Of a stretch of DNA of 46,710 nt, positions 7,554 through 15,439 are shown one piece after another. The translations under genes were made by a program, and so were the position numbers. The notes under the pieces were generated by a model that was not told the DNA's origin, ran no database searches, and saw only the letters and a program-made list of their open reading frames with translations. The DNA comes from Aeromicrobium piscarium. Lineage in GTDB: Bacteria > Actinomycetota > Actinomycetes > Propionibacteriales > Nocardioidaceae. Position 1 is the stretch's first letter. Every line of letters begins with the position of its first letter. The stretch lies in contig NZ_VLNT01000018.1 of the NCBI RefSeq assembly GCF_007421815.1, positions 1-46,710 of the forward strand. Direction: 5' to 3'.

Positions 7554-7598
7554 AAACGAGAAGAAGCCCGCACCTGACGGTACGGACTTCACTCGTTT
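7554..7598. terminator. Hairpin between the 7184 gene and tRNA-Asp
   Basis: AAACGAG (7554-7560) pairs with CTCGTTT (7592-7598), with further imperfect pairing inside (GAAG/CTTC). It serves two convergent units, so it is probably a bidirectional terminator. Confidence 0.5.
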
Positions 7599-7603
7599 CT
7601 ACG

Positions 7604-7677
7604 CGACCCCGACGGGACTCGAACCCGCGACCTCCGCCGTGACAGGGCGGCGCGCTAACCAACTGCGCCACGGGGCC
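7604..7677 (-). tRNA. tRNA-Asp (GTC)
   Basis: A 74-nt cloverleaf. Acceptor GGCCCCG pairs with CGGGGTC (one G-T pair), the anticodon stem is CCGCC/GGCGG with loop CTGTCAC, and the T-arm is GCGGG TTCGAGT CCCGT. The discriminator is G. Same strand as the tRNA-Phe and tRNA-Glu genes of this window. Confidence 0.95.
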
Positions 7678-7825
7678 TTGTGCGTTGCGATCTCATCGAT
7701 CGCGAACGCTACTCTACTGCACCCCACCCAACCGGCCAACATGGGGGTCGGGCTCTTCCGATTGCCGTTGTCAGTGGGCGTTGGAAGACTGTCTCGAAGT
7801 ATCACTCCCTGTGGTCAGGAGACCC

Positions 7826-8635
7826 ATGATCGAGTTCCGATCGGTCGGCAAGCAGTTCGACGACGGCACCCGCGCGGTGTCGGACTTCAACCTCGTCGTG
7901 CCCTCGCACGCCACCGTGGTGCTGGTGGGGTCATCGGGCAGCGGCAAGACGACGCTGCTGCGCAGCATCAATCGCATGGTCGAGCCCACCGAGGGCCAGA
8001 TCCTCATCGACGATGTCGATGTCGCTACACAGAACCCGGTCGAGCTGCGACGCAGCATCGGCTATGTCATGCAGCACGCGGGGCTGCTCCCGCACCGCAA
8101 GGTGATCGATAACGTCGCCACCGTCCTGCGGCTGTGCGGGGTCCCCAAGAAGCAGGCCCTCGACCGATCCGCCGAGGTCCTCGGCACCGTCGGACTCGAC
8201 TCCTCGCTCTACACCAAGTACCCGAGTCAGCTGTCCGGTGGCCAGCGCCAGCGCGTCGGCGTGGCCCGGGGGCTGGCCAACGACCCCAATATCCTGCTGA
8301 TGGACGAGCCCTTCGGCGCCGTCGATCCGATCGTGCGTGCCGAACTGCAGACTGAGATGCTGCGCCTGCAGCGTGAACTCGAGAAGACCACCGTCTTCGT
8401 CACCCACGACATCGAGGAAGCCTTCGCGCTCGGCGACCAGGTCGTCATCTTGAAGCAGGGCGGCGAGGTCGCACAGATCGGCACACCGCAGGAGATCCTC
8501 GCGGATCCGGCGGACGACTTCGTGCGCAGCTTCGTCGGACTCGAACGCGGCCAGCGCGCTCTGCGCATCGAGGAGAAGGACGGGCAGCGCATCGTCGTCG
8601 ACGAGTACGGCCGCCCGGCAGGGGTCCTTCAGTGA
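7826..8635 (+). CDS. opuCA: Compatible-solute ABC importer ATPase (OpuCA/ProV type)
   Basis: A 269-residue ABC ATPase that powers uptake of glycine betaine, choline or carnitine-type osmolytes. Walker A is GSSGSGKTT near residue 36, then LSGGQRQRVGVA, Walker B ILLMDEPFGAVDPI, and the switch VTHDIEEA. ATG 7826 has CAGGAGA 4-5 nt upstream. OpuCA proteins are usually near 380 residues with two C-terminal CBS domains that sense ionic strength. Here only a short tail remains (IVVDEYGRPAGVL), resembling one CBS strand. It starts a four-gene operon with 4-nt overlaps. Confidence 0.92.
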   Translation: MIEFRSVGKQFDDGTRAVSDFNLVVPSHATVVLVGSSGSGKTTLLRSINRMVEPTEGQILIDDVDVATQNPVELRRSIGYVMQHAGLLPHRKVIDNVATVLRLCGVPKKQALDRSAEVLGTVGLDSSLYTKYPSQLSGGQRQRVGVARGLANDPNILLMDEPFGAVDPIVRAELQTEMLRLQRELEKTTVFVTHDIEEAFALGDQVVILKQGGEVAQIGTPQEILADPADDFVRSFVGLERGQRALRIEEKDGQRIVVDEYGRPAGVLQ

Positions 8636-9309
8636 ATTGGGCGTTCGCCAACCGGGATCTTCTCTTCGAGCTGACCTGGCAGCACGTGTGGGTCAGCGCC
8701 GTCTGCATCGTGCTGGGCTTCGCCCTGGCGCTCCCCGTCGGCTGGTTCGCCTATGCGGCGGGTGGCTCGCCTCGCCGCTCACTGCGTCAGCTGGGCGGAG
8801 GCGTCCTGAGCATCGGCAGCATCCTCTACACGATCCCGTCGCTGCCGCTGCTGGTGATCCTGCCGTCACTCCTCGGGCTGCCGTGGCTCAGCGTCCTCAG
8901 CATCGTCATCGCGTTGACGGTCTACGCCTTCGCGATCATGGTTCGCAGCGTGGCCGATGCGCTGCGGTCGGTGCCCCCGATGGTGCTCGACTCGGCGACC
9001 GCGTGCGGATACAGCCGCACGCAACGGGCGCTCACCGTCACCCTCCCGCTGGCCGGCCCCGTGATGCTCGCCTCGCTGCGAGTCGTCTCGGTCAGCACCG
9101 TCAGCCTGCTGAGCATCGGCGCGCTCACCGGGGTCCGCAACCTCGGGTCGTTGTTCACCAACGGCTACAACCGTGACTTCACGACGGAGATCGCCACGGG
9201 GATCGTGCTGACCGTGATCGTGGCCTTCGTCTTCGACGCGATCATCGTCGCCACCGGGCGGCTCCTCATGCCCTGGTCCCGGGTCGTGCGCGTGGGAGGC
9301 GGTGAGTGA
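8632..9309 (+). CDS. opuCB: Compatible-solute ABC importer permease 1
   Basis: A 225-residue inner-membrane permease of the OpuB/OpuC BPD_transp_1 type with about five or six spans. The coupling region VADALRSVPPMVLDSATACGYSRTQ followed by LPLAGPVMLASL matches the EAA loop. GTG 8632 overlaps the ATPase stop as GTGA, so translation is coupled. It should pair with the second permease gene to form the heterodimeric channel. Confidence 0.9.
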   Translation: MNWAFANRDLLFELTWQHVWVSAVCIVLGFALALPVGWFAYAAGGSPRRSLRQLGGGVLSIGSILYTIPSLPLLVILPSLLGLPWLSVLSIVIALTVYAFAIMVRSVADALRSVPPMVLDSATACGYSRTQRALTVTLPLAGPVMLASLRVVSVSTVSLLSIGALTGVRNLGSLFTNGYNRDFTTEIATGIVLTVIVAFVFDAIIVATGRLLMPWSRVVRVGGGE

Positions 9310-10004
9310 TGAGCCTCATCAACGACACGGTCGCTTGGCTGATCGATTCGGCACAGTGGAGCGGCGGCTCGGGCATCCCGTGGCGTATCGCCCAGCACCT
9401 GGGCTATACGGCCATCACCGTTCTCGCTGCCTCGGTCATCGCGGTTCCGCTCGGACTCTATGTCGGTCATACCGGTCGCTGGAAGAACACCGCGGTGCTG
9501 GCCACCGGCGCCCTGCGGGCTCTCCCGACGCTCGGACTGATCACCCTCATCGTGCTGCTGACCTCGGTGGGCCTGGCGCCGGCGATCATCGCCCTGGCGG
9601 TCCTGTGCATCCCGCCACTGCTGGCAGGCATCTACTCCGGGCTGGAGGCGGTAGACCCGGCTACGGTCGATGCCGCACGCGCCCAGGGCATGACCGAGAC
9701 CCAGGTCATCACCCGTGTCGAGCTGCCGCTCGCGATGCCGCTCATCATCGGTGGCCTACGTTCCGCCGTGCTCCAGGTCATCGCCACGGCCACGGTCGCC
9801 GCGTTCATCGGCGTCGGTGGCCTCGGGCGGTACATCATCGACGGTCTCGCCGTTCGAGACACGCCCCGCGTCCTCGGTGGGGCCATCATCGTCGTGGTGC
9901 TGGCGCTGCTCATCGACGCGCTCTTCGCCCTCTGCCAGCGGCTCGCCTTCCGGCATGCCTCGCCGGCCGATTCTCACCCCCAGCTGAAGGAGAAGACAGC
10001 ATGA
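9309..10004 (+). CDS. opuCD: Compatible-solute ABC importer permease 2
   Basis: A 231-residue permease, homologous to the preceding gene, with the coupling loop VDAARAQGMTETQVITRVELPLAMPLI. ATG 9309 overlaps the preceding TGA and lies 7 nt after GGAGG; a GTG three bases earlier is the alternative. The arrangement ATPase, permease, permease, binding protein is typical of OpuC/ProVWX-like importers, though the binding protein is last here. Confidence 0.9.
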   Translation: MSLINDTVAWLIDSAQWSGGSGIPWRIAQHLGYTAITVLAASVIAVPLGLYVGHTGRWKNTAVLATGALRALPTLGLITLIVLLTSVGLAPAIIALAVLCIPPLLAGIYSGLEAVDPATVDAARAQGMTETQVITRVELPLAMPLIIGGLRSAVLQVIATATVAAFIGVGGLGRYIIDGLAVRDTPRVLGGAIIVVVLALLIDALFALCQRLAFRHASPADSHPQLKEKTA

Positions 10005-10900
10005 GAACCACCCGCACCGTGATCGTCGCGGCAGCTGCCGCACTCGCCCTCACGGCCTGCAGCGATCCGAGCTCGTCCGGCGATGGAGGCGATGGCGACA
10101 CCGTCCGCATCGGTTCGGCTGCCTTCCCCGAGAGCGAGATCATCGCCGAGGTCTACGCACAGGCGCTCGAAGCCGAGGACTTCTCGGTCGAGCGGCGTAT
10201 GCAGATCGGTGCCCGCGAGGTCTACCTCCCGGCGCTCGAGAACGGCGAACTGGACGTGTTGCCGGAGTACACGGGCAATCTGCTCAGCTATGTCGACTCC
10301 GAGACCACCGCCACGTCCCCCGAGGACATCGAGGCCGAACTGCCCGATGCGCTCCCCGACGGCCTGGAGGTCCTCGACCCTGCGCCGGCGGAGAACAAGG
10401 ACTCTCTCAACGTCACCCAGGAGTTCGCCAGCGAGAATGACCTCGAGTCGATCGCGGATCTCGCCGATATCGACGGCCTCAGCCTCGCGGCCAATCCCGA
10501 GTTCGCCGAGCGCTCGTACGGCATCCCGGGCATGGAGCGCGTCTACGGCATCACCGGGGTCGATTTCACGCCGATCAACGACGGTGGCGGACCTGCCACG
10601 CTGAGCGCCCTGCTCGACGGCACGGTCGACGTCGCCGACATCTACAGCACCACACCGTCGATCGTCGAGAACAACCTGGTGACGCTGGAGGACCCCGAGA
10701 ACATGATCGCGGCGCAGAACGTGGTGCCGGTCATCAGCAGCGACACGGTCAGCGATGAGGCCATCGAGGTGCTCAACAAGGTCTCGGCCGAGTTGACCAC
10801 CGAGGACCTGATCGAGATGAACACCCGCAACTCCGGCGACGAGAAGGCCGCCCCCGCCACGATTGCGAAGGACTGGCTCGAGGACAAGGGCCTCATCTGA
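10001..10900 (+). CDS. opuCC: Osmolyte-binding lipoprotein (OpuAC domain)
   Basis: A 299-residue secreted lipoprotein. It has a basic start (MRTTRT), a hydrophobic core, and lipobox LTAC with Cys20 as the lipidation site. The mature part starts TVRIGSAAFPESEIIAEVYA and includes LPEYTGNLL and DGTVDVADIYSTTP, typical of OpuBC/OsmX binding proteins. It captures betaine- or choline-type ligands outside the membrane and delivers them to the permeases. ATG 10001 overlaps the permease stop (ATGA) and has GAAGGAGAAG upstream. Ligand choice within the quaternary amines cannot be called. Confidence 0.93.
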   Translation: MRTTRTVIVAAAAALALTACSDPSSSGDGGDGDTVRIGSAAFPESEIIAEVYAQALEAEDFSVERRMQIGAREVYLPALENGELDVLPEYTGNLLSYVDSETTATSPEDIEAELPDALPDGLEVLDPAPAENKDSLNVTQEFASENDLESIADLADIDGLSLAANPEFAERSYGIPGMERVYGITGVDFTPINDGGGPATLSALLDGTVDVADIYSTTPSIVENNLVTLEDPENMIAAQNVVPVISSDTVSDEAIEVLNKVSAELTTEDLIEMNTRNSGDEKAAPATIAKDWLEDKGLI

Positions 10901-10911
10901 CCCGTCGTCCC

Positions 10912-11787
10912 TCAGGCGGGTGGCGCGAAGGTCCAGGGTGCGTGGGGGAGCGCTGCGGGATCGAAGGTGTCGAGCAGCTGTTCCGGTGTGGAGCCGGTGA
11001 GTCCGAGCGATCCGCTGATCGTGGCGAACACGTCGATGCCGCGTTCGGTGAGCTCACGATAGGTCACGGCCCCGTCGCGCTTCGCGAGCCGTTGGCCCTC
11101 GGTATTGAGGGCCAACGGCACGTGGGCGTACAGAGGTGTCTCGATCCCCAGCAGCTCGGCGAGGTAGGCCTGACGCGGCGCCGAGGTCAGCAGGTCGTCG
11201 CCGCGGACCACCTGGTCCACGCCCTGCTCGCCGTCGTCGACGACCACCGCGAGATTGTAGGCGGGTACGCCGTCGCCACGGCGCAGCACGAGATCGTCGA
11301 CTCCCGCGGTCACCTCGCCATGCAGGAGATCACGCACGGTCCACGTCTCCACATCCGACCGAAGCCGGATCGCCGGATTCCGCTCGACGCGACGCGACTC
11401 ACGTTCGGCCGGCGTCAGGTCGTGGCACGTGCCCGGATAGGCACCCGGCGGCCGATGCGGTGCGCTCGGCGCCTCGAGGATCTCCCGTCGGGTGCAGAAG
11501 CACTCGAAGGTCCGTCCCTGGGTCACGAGCCCGTCGATCGCAGCGTCGTAGAGGGCACGGCGATCCGTCTGCCGGGCGGGCTGGCCGTCCCAGTTCAGGC
11601 CGAGCTCGCGCAGGTCATCGAGCTGTCGTTCGGCGGCCCCCTCTTTCACACGATCGAGGTCCTCGATCCGCACGAGGAACCCACGGCCGCTGGAGCGCGC
11701 GAACAGCCAGGCCAGCAGCGCGGTCCGGAGGTTGCCGATGTGCAGGTCTCCGGAGGGGGAGGGCGCGAACCGGCCGGTGGCGGACAT
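10912..11787 (-). CDS. gluQ: Glutamyl-Q tRNA(Asp) synthetase
   Basis: A 291-residue paralogue of the GluRS catalytic domain that activates glutamate and attaches it to queuosine in tRNA-Asp. The HIGH-type motif is in PSGDLHIGNLRTALLA, and the KMSKS counterpart is LAKRDGAVTY. Zinc ligands are in FCTRREIL and YPGTCHD. The anticodon-binding domain is absent, as expected. CATACT sits 7 nt before ATG 11787, overlapping a GGAGA. It ends 12 nt from the convergent osmolyte operon. tRNA-Asp(GTC), its substrate tRNA, lies about 3 kb away. Confidence 0.95.
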   Translation of the reverse strand: MSATGRFAPSPSGDLHIGNLRTALLAWLFARSSGRGFLVRIEDLDRVKEGAAERQLDDLRELGLNWDGQPARQTDRRALYDAAIDGLVTQGRTFECFCTRREILEAPSAPHRPPGAYPGTCHDLTPAERESRRVERNPAIRLRSDVETWTVRDLLHGEVTAGVDDLVLRRGDGVPAYNLAVVVDDGEQGVDQVVRGDDLLTSAPRQAYLAELLGIETPLYAHVPLALNTEGQRLAKRDGAVTYRELTERGIDVFATISGSLGLTGSTPEQLLDTFDPAALPHAPWTFAPPA

Positions 11788-11873
11788 GGTCTCCAGTATG
11801 CGATGCCTGCCTCTGCGCTGGTGGGCACGGCGGCGATGGCGCGTGCCGCGAGCTCAACGACTGAGCGCGACCG

Positions 11874-12074
11874 TCAGTCGCCGTTGCTGGCGCGCCAGAT
11901 CCGGTAGGCGATCGCGCCCGTGACGAGCCCGGCGAACACGCTGGCGGGCACCCAGACGAACCAAGGCCAGTCCGCCGCGAGGCCCAACGGAGCGCCGATC
12001 GCCAGCCAGGCAACGATGAAGGTGATGCAGGCCATCGTGACCACATAGGTGCGGTCCGGCGGTTGCGTGCTCAT
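11874..12074 (-). CDS. Small two-span membrane protein
   Basis: A 66-residue protein with two hydrophobic segments (about residues 11-30 and 36-58) and a basic end YRIWRASNGD. ATG 12074 is preceded by GAGG at 5 nt and overlaps the stop of the upstream small ORF as ATGA. A start 14 codons upstream is open but Pro-rich. Function unknown. Confidence 0.6.
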   Translation of the reverse strand: MSTQPPDRTYVVTMACITFIVAWLAIGAPLGLAADWPWFVWVPASVFAGLVTGAIAYRIWRASNGD

Positions 12075-12274
12075 AGGAACCTCGGGCGGTGCGGAGCGCG
12101 GCGGCTCATGGTCCACAGTCCGCCATCCAGGCAGTCGAAGAAAGAGGCGTCGTCGCGCGGCGGCAGATCGCCGCGAGCCACGTGCGAGTCATCGAAGTGC
12201 AGGATGCCCCGGGCGCCGCACACGCACCGAGACGGCTCGCTCCAGGGACGCCGCGGCGCTGGTCCTGGACTCAT
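12071..12274 (-). CDS. Small Cys-containing protein, unknown
   Basis: A 67-residue ORF with CVCG near residue 17 and FFDCLDGGLW near residue 45, followed by a basic tail. I do not recognise a family. It is supported mainly by the exact ATGA overlap with the following membrane-protein gene, and weakly by TTGACA upstream on the same strand (12299-12294). It could instead be a leader for that gene. Confidence 0.4.
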   Translation of the reverse strand: MSPGPAPRRPWSEPSRCVCGARGILHFDDSHVARGDLPPRDDASFFDCLDGGLWTMSRRAPHRPRFL

Positions 12275-12348
12275 GTCTCCAGTCTCACAGAGATGTCAAC
12301 CGTCCTAGGCGGAATCGGTGTTCCCCGCGCGTCGCCTACGGTGGTGGC

Positions 12349-12570
12349 ATGAGCGAACGGCCCACTACGCCGAGATCGTTTCTCATCGTGGCGCGCGTCT
12401 TCTCGATCGTTCTCTTCGCGTTCACGGCCATCCTGGTCGCCCGGCTGGTGGACGGTTCCGCCGACACCTTCGAGCTGATCCGAGCCGCAGTCTTCGTCGC
12501 GATGACTGCCTTCTGGCTTTGGTACGCCTGGTGGGGGCTCGCGCGCCATCGTTCCGGTCCGGGTGCGTAA
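12349..12570 (+). CDS. Small two-span membrane protein
   Basis: A 73-residue protein with spans at roughly residues 13-30 and 41-60 (FVAMTAFWLWYAWWGLA) and basic ends. TACGGT lies 6 nt before ATG 12349, a weak match to the leaderless pattern seen elsewhere here. It is divergent from the two small genes above. The 263-bp gap after it (12571-12833) holds only the tRNA terminator and one weak 45-codon ORF. Confidence 0.55.
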   Translation: MSERPTTPRSFLIVARVFSIVLFAFTAILVARLVDGSADTFELIRAAVFVAMTAFWLWYAWWGLARHRSGPGA

Positions 12571-12773
12571 CGCGATCGAGGAGGTACCCGTGCGATACGG
12601 GCCATTGCATGGAGATCCTCGCCGCCGCAGCGCGCGGAACGCACGGAGAGCGTCGTCGAGTTTTCGGGAGGGGTGGCTCTCAACCAACCCGTTTGAGTGT
12701 CTCGAATCGAAATCCGTGTGGAGCTGAACAAGCCGGATGACGAGTTGAAGGAAGCAGCCGACTCCGGGACCAT

Positions 12774-12803
12774 CTGAGTTGGCTCCGGTGGAGCCGCACT
12801 CAG
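12774..12803. terminator. Hairpin downstream of tRNA-Glu
   Basis: CTGAG (12774-12778) pairs with CTCAG (12799-12803), and GGCTCC (12781-12786) with GGAGCC (12790-12795). It lies 31 nt beyond the tRNA-Glu 3' end on the minus strand. Confidence 0.55.
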
Positions 12804-12833
12804 GTCGTCAGCACTTTTGATAACGACATCTGG

Positions 12834-12906
12834 TACCCCCTACGGGATTCGAACCCGCGCTACCGCCTTGAAAGGGCGGCGTCCTAGGCCGCTAGACGAA
12901 GGGGGC
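12834..12906 (-). tRNA. tRNA-Glu (TTC)
   Basis: A 73-nt cloverleaf. Acceptor GCCCCCT pairs with AGGGGGT (one G-T), the anticodon stem is CCGCC/GGCGG with loop CTTTCAA, and the T-arm is GCGGG TTCGAAT CCCGT. The discriminator is A. First in transcription order of the three same-strand tRNA genes. Confidence 0.95.
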
Positions 12907-12988
12907 CGGACCCGGCCAGCATAGTCGGTCGCCCCGCCGCCCGATGCACCTGCCCGGCTGGACCGGGTGCGGCAGACTGGGCCGCGTG

Positions 12989-13336
12989 ATGGAGATGAGC
13001 GAAGAGCGATTCGAGCAGCTGTGCGTCGCCGCGCTCGAGCAGGTGCCCGAGGAACTGACGGCGCTGCTGGACAACGTCGTCATGTTCATCGAGGACGACG
13101 CTCCTCCCGAGGAGCCGCATCTGCTCGGTCTCTACCACGGCATCCCCCTCACCGAACGCGACTCGCACTACGGTGGCCACCTGCCCGACCGCATCACGAT
13201 CTTCCGCAACCCGACCCTGGCGATCTGCGACAGCGAGGAGCAGGTCGTCGACGAGGTGCACATCACCGTCGTGCACGAGATCGCCCACTACTTCGGCCTC
13301 GACGACGACCGCCTCCACGAGCTCGGTTATGCGTGA
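12989..13336 (+). CDS. Minimal zincin-like metallopeptidase family protein
   Basis: A 115-residue protein with the active-site signature VVHEIAHYFGLDDDRLHELGY near its C-terminus (HExxHxxGxxD). The N-terminal half has the usual family features: an F-x-x-x-V-x-x-AL-E-x-x-P-E-EL pattern and PPEEPHLLGLYHGIPL. This matches the small possibly-substrate-less zincins annotated as metallopeptidase family protein in actinomycetes. ATG 12989 is chosen; GTG 12986 directly before it is an equal alternative. It overlaps the pirin gene by 8 bp. Confidence 0.85.
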   Translation: MEMSEERFEQLCVAALEQVPEELTALLDNVVMFIEDDAPPEEPHLLGLYHGIPLTERDSHYGGHLPDRITIFRNPTLAICDSEEQVVDEVHITVVHEIAHYFGLDDDRLHELGYA

Positions 13337-13982
13337 GATCCGTCGCGCCGAAGAGCGCTTCCACACGACCGGCGAGGGCGTCGAGACCTTCCACTCCTTC
13401 TCCTACGGAGCCCACTACGATCCCGACAACATCGCCTTCGGCGCGATCATCGCGATCAACACCGAGCACCTCGCCCCTGGAGCCGGCTACGACGCCCATC
13501 GGCACAGCGATGTCGAGATCGTCACCTGGGTGCTCGACGGGCTCCTCGCCCACGAGGACTCCACCGGAGGGGGCGGCGAGATCCCACCCGGTCTCGCGCA
13601 ACGGCTGAGTGCCGGATCGGGAGTCGAACACACCGAACGTAATGCCTCGACGGTCGAGGGCCTGACCTTCGTCCAGATGATGCTGCGCAGCGACAACGAG
13701 GGCGACCCGGAGTACGCGCAGGCCGAGGTGGCTACCGAGATCGCCGGACTGTACCGGGCGGTCGACGTCCATGCCCCGGCCGAGCTGCGGGTCGCGACCC
13801 TGGGCGAGGGCGATGTCATCGAGATGCCCACCGCGCCGCGCACGCTCATCCACGTCACGCGGGGCGCGTTGCTCGTCGACGGCGACCGCCTCACTCCCGG
13901 TGACGAGATCCGTACGGACGACCCCGTGGGCGAGCTGCGTGCCGACACCGCGACCGAGGCCCTCGTCTGGCTCCTGAGCTGA
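13329..13982 (+). CDS. Pirin-family bicupin protein
   Basis: A 217-residue pirin-like protein. The N-terminal cupin has HRHSDVEIVTWVLDG and GSGVEHTERN, which supply the His and Glu ligands of the mononuclear metal site; a weaker second cupin follows. Pirins include quercetinase-like dioxygenases and redox sensors, so the exact activity is open. ATG 13329 overlaps the zincin gene by 8 bp, suggesting one transcript. A strong hairpin follows the stop by 6 nt. Confidence 0.87.
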   Translation: MREIRRAEERFHTTGEGVETFHSFSYGAHYDPDNIAFGAIIAINTEHLAPGAGYDAHRHSDVEIVTWVLDGLLAHEDSTGGGGEIPPGLAQRLSAGSGVEHTERNASTVEGLTFVQMMLRSDNEGDPEYAQAEVATEIAGLYRAVDVHAPAELRVATLGEGDVIEMPTAPRTLIHVTRGALLVDGDRLTPGDEIRTDDPVGELRADTATEALVWLLS

Positions 13983-13988
13983 CCGCCA

Positions 13989-14030
13989 GATCCCGTTGAG
14001 TGTGGGAGGCGCCCCACATTCAACGGGATC
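13989..14030. terminator. 18-bp hairpin after the pirin gene
   Basis: Arms 13989-14006 and 14013-14030 pair throughout, with one G-U pair. The left arm contains CCCGTTGAGTGTGGG, identical to the arm of the hairpin at 128-172. A terminator is likely, since it begins 6 nt after a stop codon. Confidence 0.65.
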
Positions 14031-14080
14031 TCGAAGACCTCCTCCGGTGCGCTGACAGAGGGGAGGGATAGCCTGCAGGT

Positions 14081-15439
14081 ATGCACGGATGGGATCAACA
14101 TCGCCAGGCCGTCGACGCGTTACGAACCTCCTACCGGTCCATCGCGCCAGGCTCGCCCATACGACTCGCCAAACGCACCTCGAATCTCTTCCGTCCGCGG
14201 CAAGCGGCCACGGGACCGGGACTCGACGTGTCCGGTCTCGACGGTGTCATCGAGGTCGACCCGGTCGCCGGCACCGCGGACGTCCAGGGCATGTGCACCT
14301 ACGAGGACCTCGTCGACGCCACCCTCCCGTACGGCTTCATCCCCACCGTGGTGCCGCAGCTGCGGACCATCACGCTCGGCGGGGCCGTGACCGGCCTGGG
14401 CATCGAGTCCACCTCGCTGCTCAACGGCCTACCGCACGAGGCCGTCCTCGAGATGGACCTCCTCACCGGCGCCGGCGATCTCGCGACCGCCACCCCGGAC
14501 AACGAGCACGCTGATCTCTTCGCCGCCTTCCCCAACTCCTACGGCAGCCTCGGCTACGCGGTGCGCCTGAAGATCCGGCTCGAGAAGGTGCCCCCGTACG
14601 TACGTCTGCGCCATGTGCGCACCGACGGCTCGACCGAGGCCGCCAAGATCATCGAGGAGGTCGCCGACTCCGCCCAGTACGACGGCGACCGTGTCGACGC
14701 CATCGACGCAACGGCGTTCACCCCCGACGAGATCTACGTGACGCTCGCGACCTTCACCGACGATCCCGGCCCCGTCAGCGACTACTCCGGCCAGCAGATC
14801 TACTACCAGTCGATCCCGCAACGCCGCTACGACCGGCTCACGATGTACGACTACCTGTGGCGCTGGGACACCGACTGGTTCTGGTGCTCCCGCGCGTTCG
14901 GCGCCCAGAATCCCTACGTCCGACGGCTCTGGCCGCGCCGCTACCGCCGCAGCGACGTCTTCCACAAGCTCGTCGGCCTCGACACGAAGTACGGGCTGAG
15001 CAAGATCCTGGACCGCTTCAAGAAGGTGCCCGGGCGCGAGAAGGTCATCCAGGACATCGAGGTCCCCCTCGAGCGGATGGGCGACTTCCTCGAGTGGTTC
15101 GACGCCGAGGTGGGCATGCGGCCGGTGTGGATCTGCCCGCTGCGCACCTCCGGGGCCTGGCCCACCTACCCGCTCGAGCCAGGACGCATCTACGTCAACG
15201 CCGGCTTCTGGGGCACCGTCGTGGTCCCGGCCGACAGTCCGCCCGGAGCGGTCAACCGCCGCATCGAGACCGCCGTGCACGAGCTCGGCGGCCACAAGTC
15301 CCTGTATTCGGAGGCCTTCTACGACAGGCCGACTTTCGATTCGCTGTACGACACTGCCGGCCTCGATCGCTTGCGTGAGCGATACGACCCCGACGGCCGT
15401 CTCAGCACTCTGTATGACAAGGCAGTGAGGAATTCATGA
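14081..15439 (+). CDS. tmsA: FAD-dependent methylene-fatty-acyl reductase (TmsA/BfaA type)
   Basis: A 452-residue FAD-binding (PCMH-type) oxidoreductase. The FAD domain includes GLDGVIEVDPVAGTADVQGMC, TLGGAVTGLGIESTS and GSLGYAVRLKIRLEKV. In TmsA/BfaA systems this enzyme reduces the 10-methylene intermediate to a 10-methyl branch on phospholipid acyl chains. The assignment rests on direct coupling to the CFA-type methyltransferase gene, with an ATGA overlap at 15436-15439. TAGCCT lies 6 nt before ATG 14081, so the mRNA is probably leaderless. A third partner (tmsC) is not present here. Confidence 0.82.
   Translation: MHGWDQHRQAVDALRTSYRSIAPGSPIRLAKRTSNLFRPRQAATGPGLDVSGLDGVIEVDPVAGTADVQGMCTYEDLVDATLPYGFIPTVVPQLRTITLGGAVTGLGIESTSLLNGLPHEAVLEMDLLTGAGDLATATPDNEHADLFAAFPNSYGSLGYAVRLKIRLEKVPPYVRLRHVRTDGSTEAAKIIEEVADSAQYDGDRVDAIDATAFTPDEIYVTLATFTDDPGPVSDYSGQQIYYQSIPQRRYDRLTMYDYLWRWDTDWFWCSRAFGAQNPYVRRLWPRRYRRSDVFHKLVGLDTKYGLSKILDRFKKVPGREKVIQDIEVPLERMGDFLEWFDAEVGMRPVWICPLRTSGAWPTYPLEPGRIYVNAGFWGTVVVPADSPPGAVNRRIETAVHELGGHKSLYSEAFYDRPTFDSLYDTAGLDRLRERYDPDGRLSTLYDKAVRNS

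Noticed and set aside
7160..7573. Minus-strand frame covering the small unknown gene at 7184
   Set aside because: The plus-strand reading has a precise leaderless promoter and a more natural protein composition.
9302..10000. N-terminal extension of the osmolyte-binding lipoprotein by over 200 residues
   Set aside because: The frame runs through the second permease gene in another phase; the true start at 10001 has a ribosome site, a signal peptide and a lipobox.
12590..12727. 45-codon ORF (GTG start) with a good GAGGAGG site after the small membrane protein
   Set aside because: Composition is Arg/Ser-rich without any recognisable feature, and it lies directly before the tRNA-Glu terminator; the ribosome site alone is not enough.
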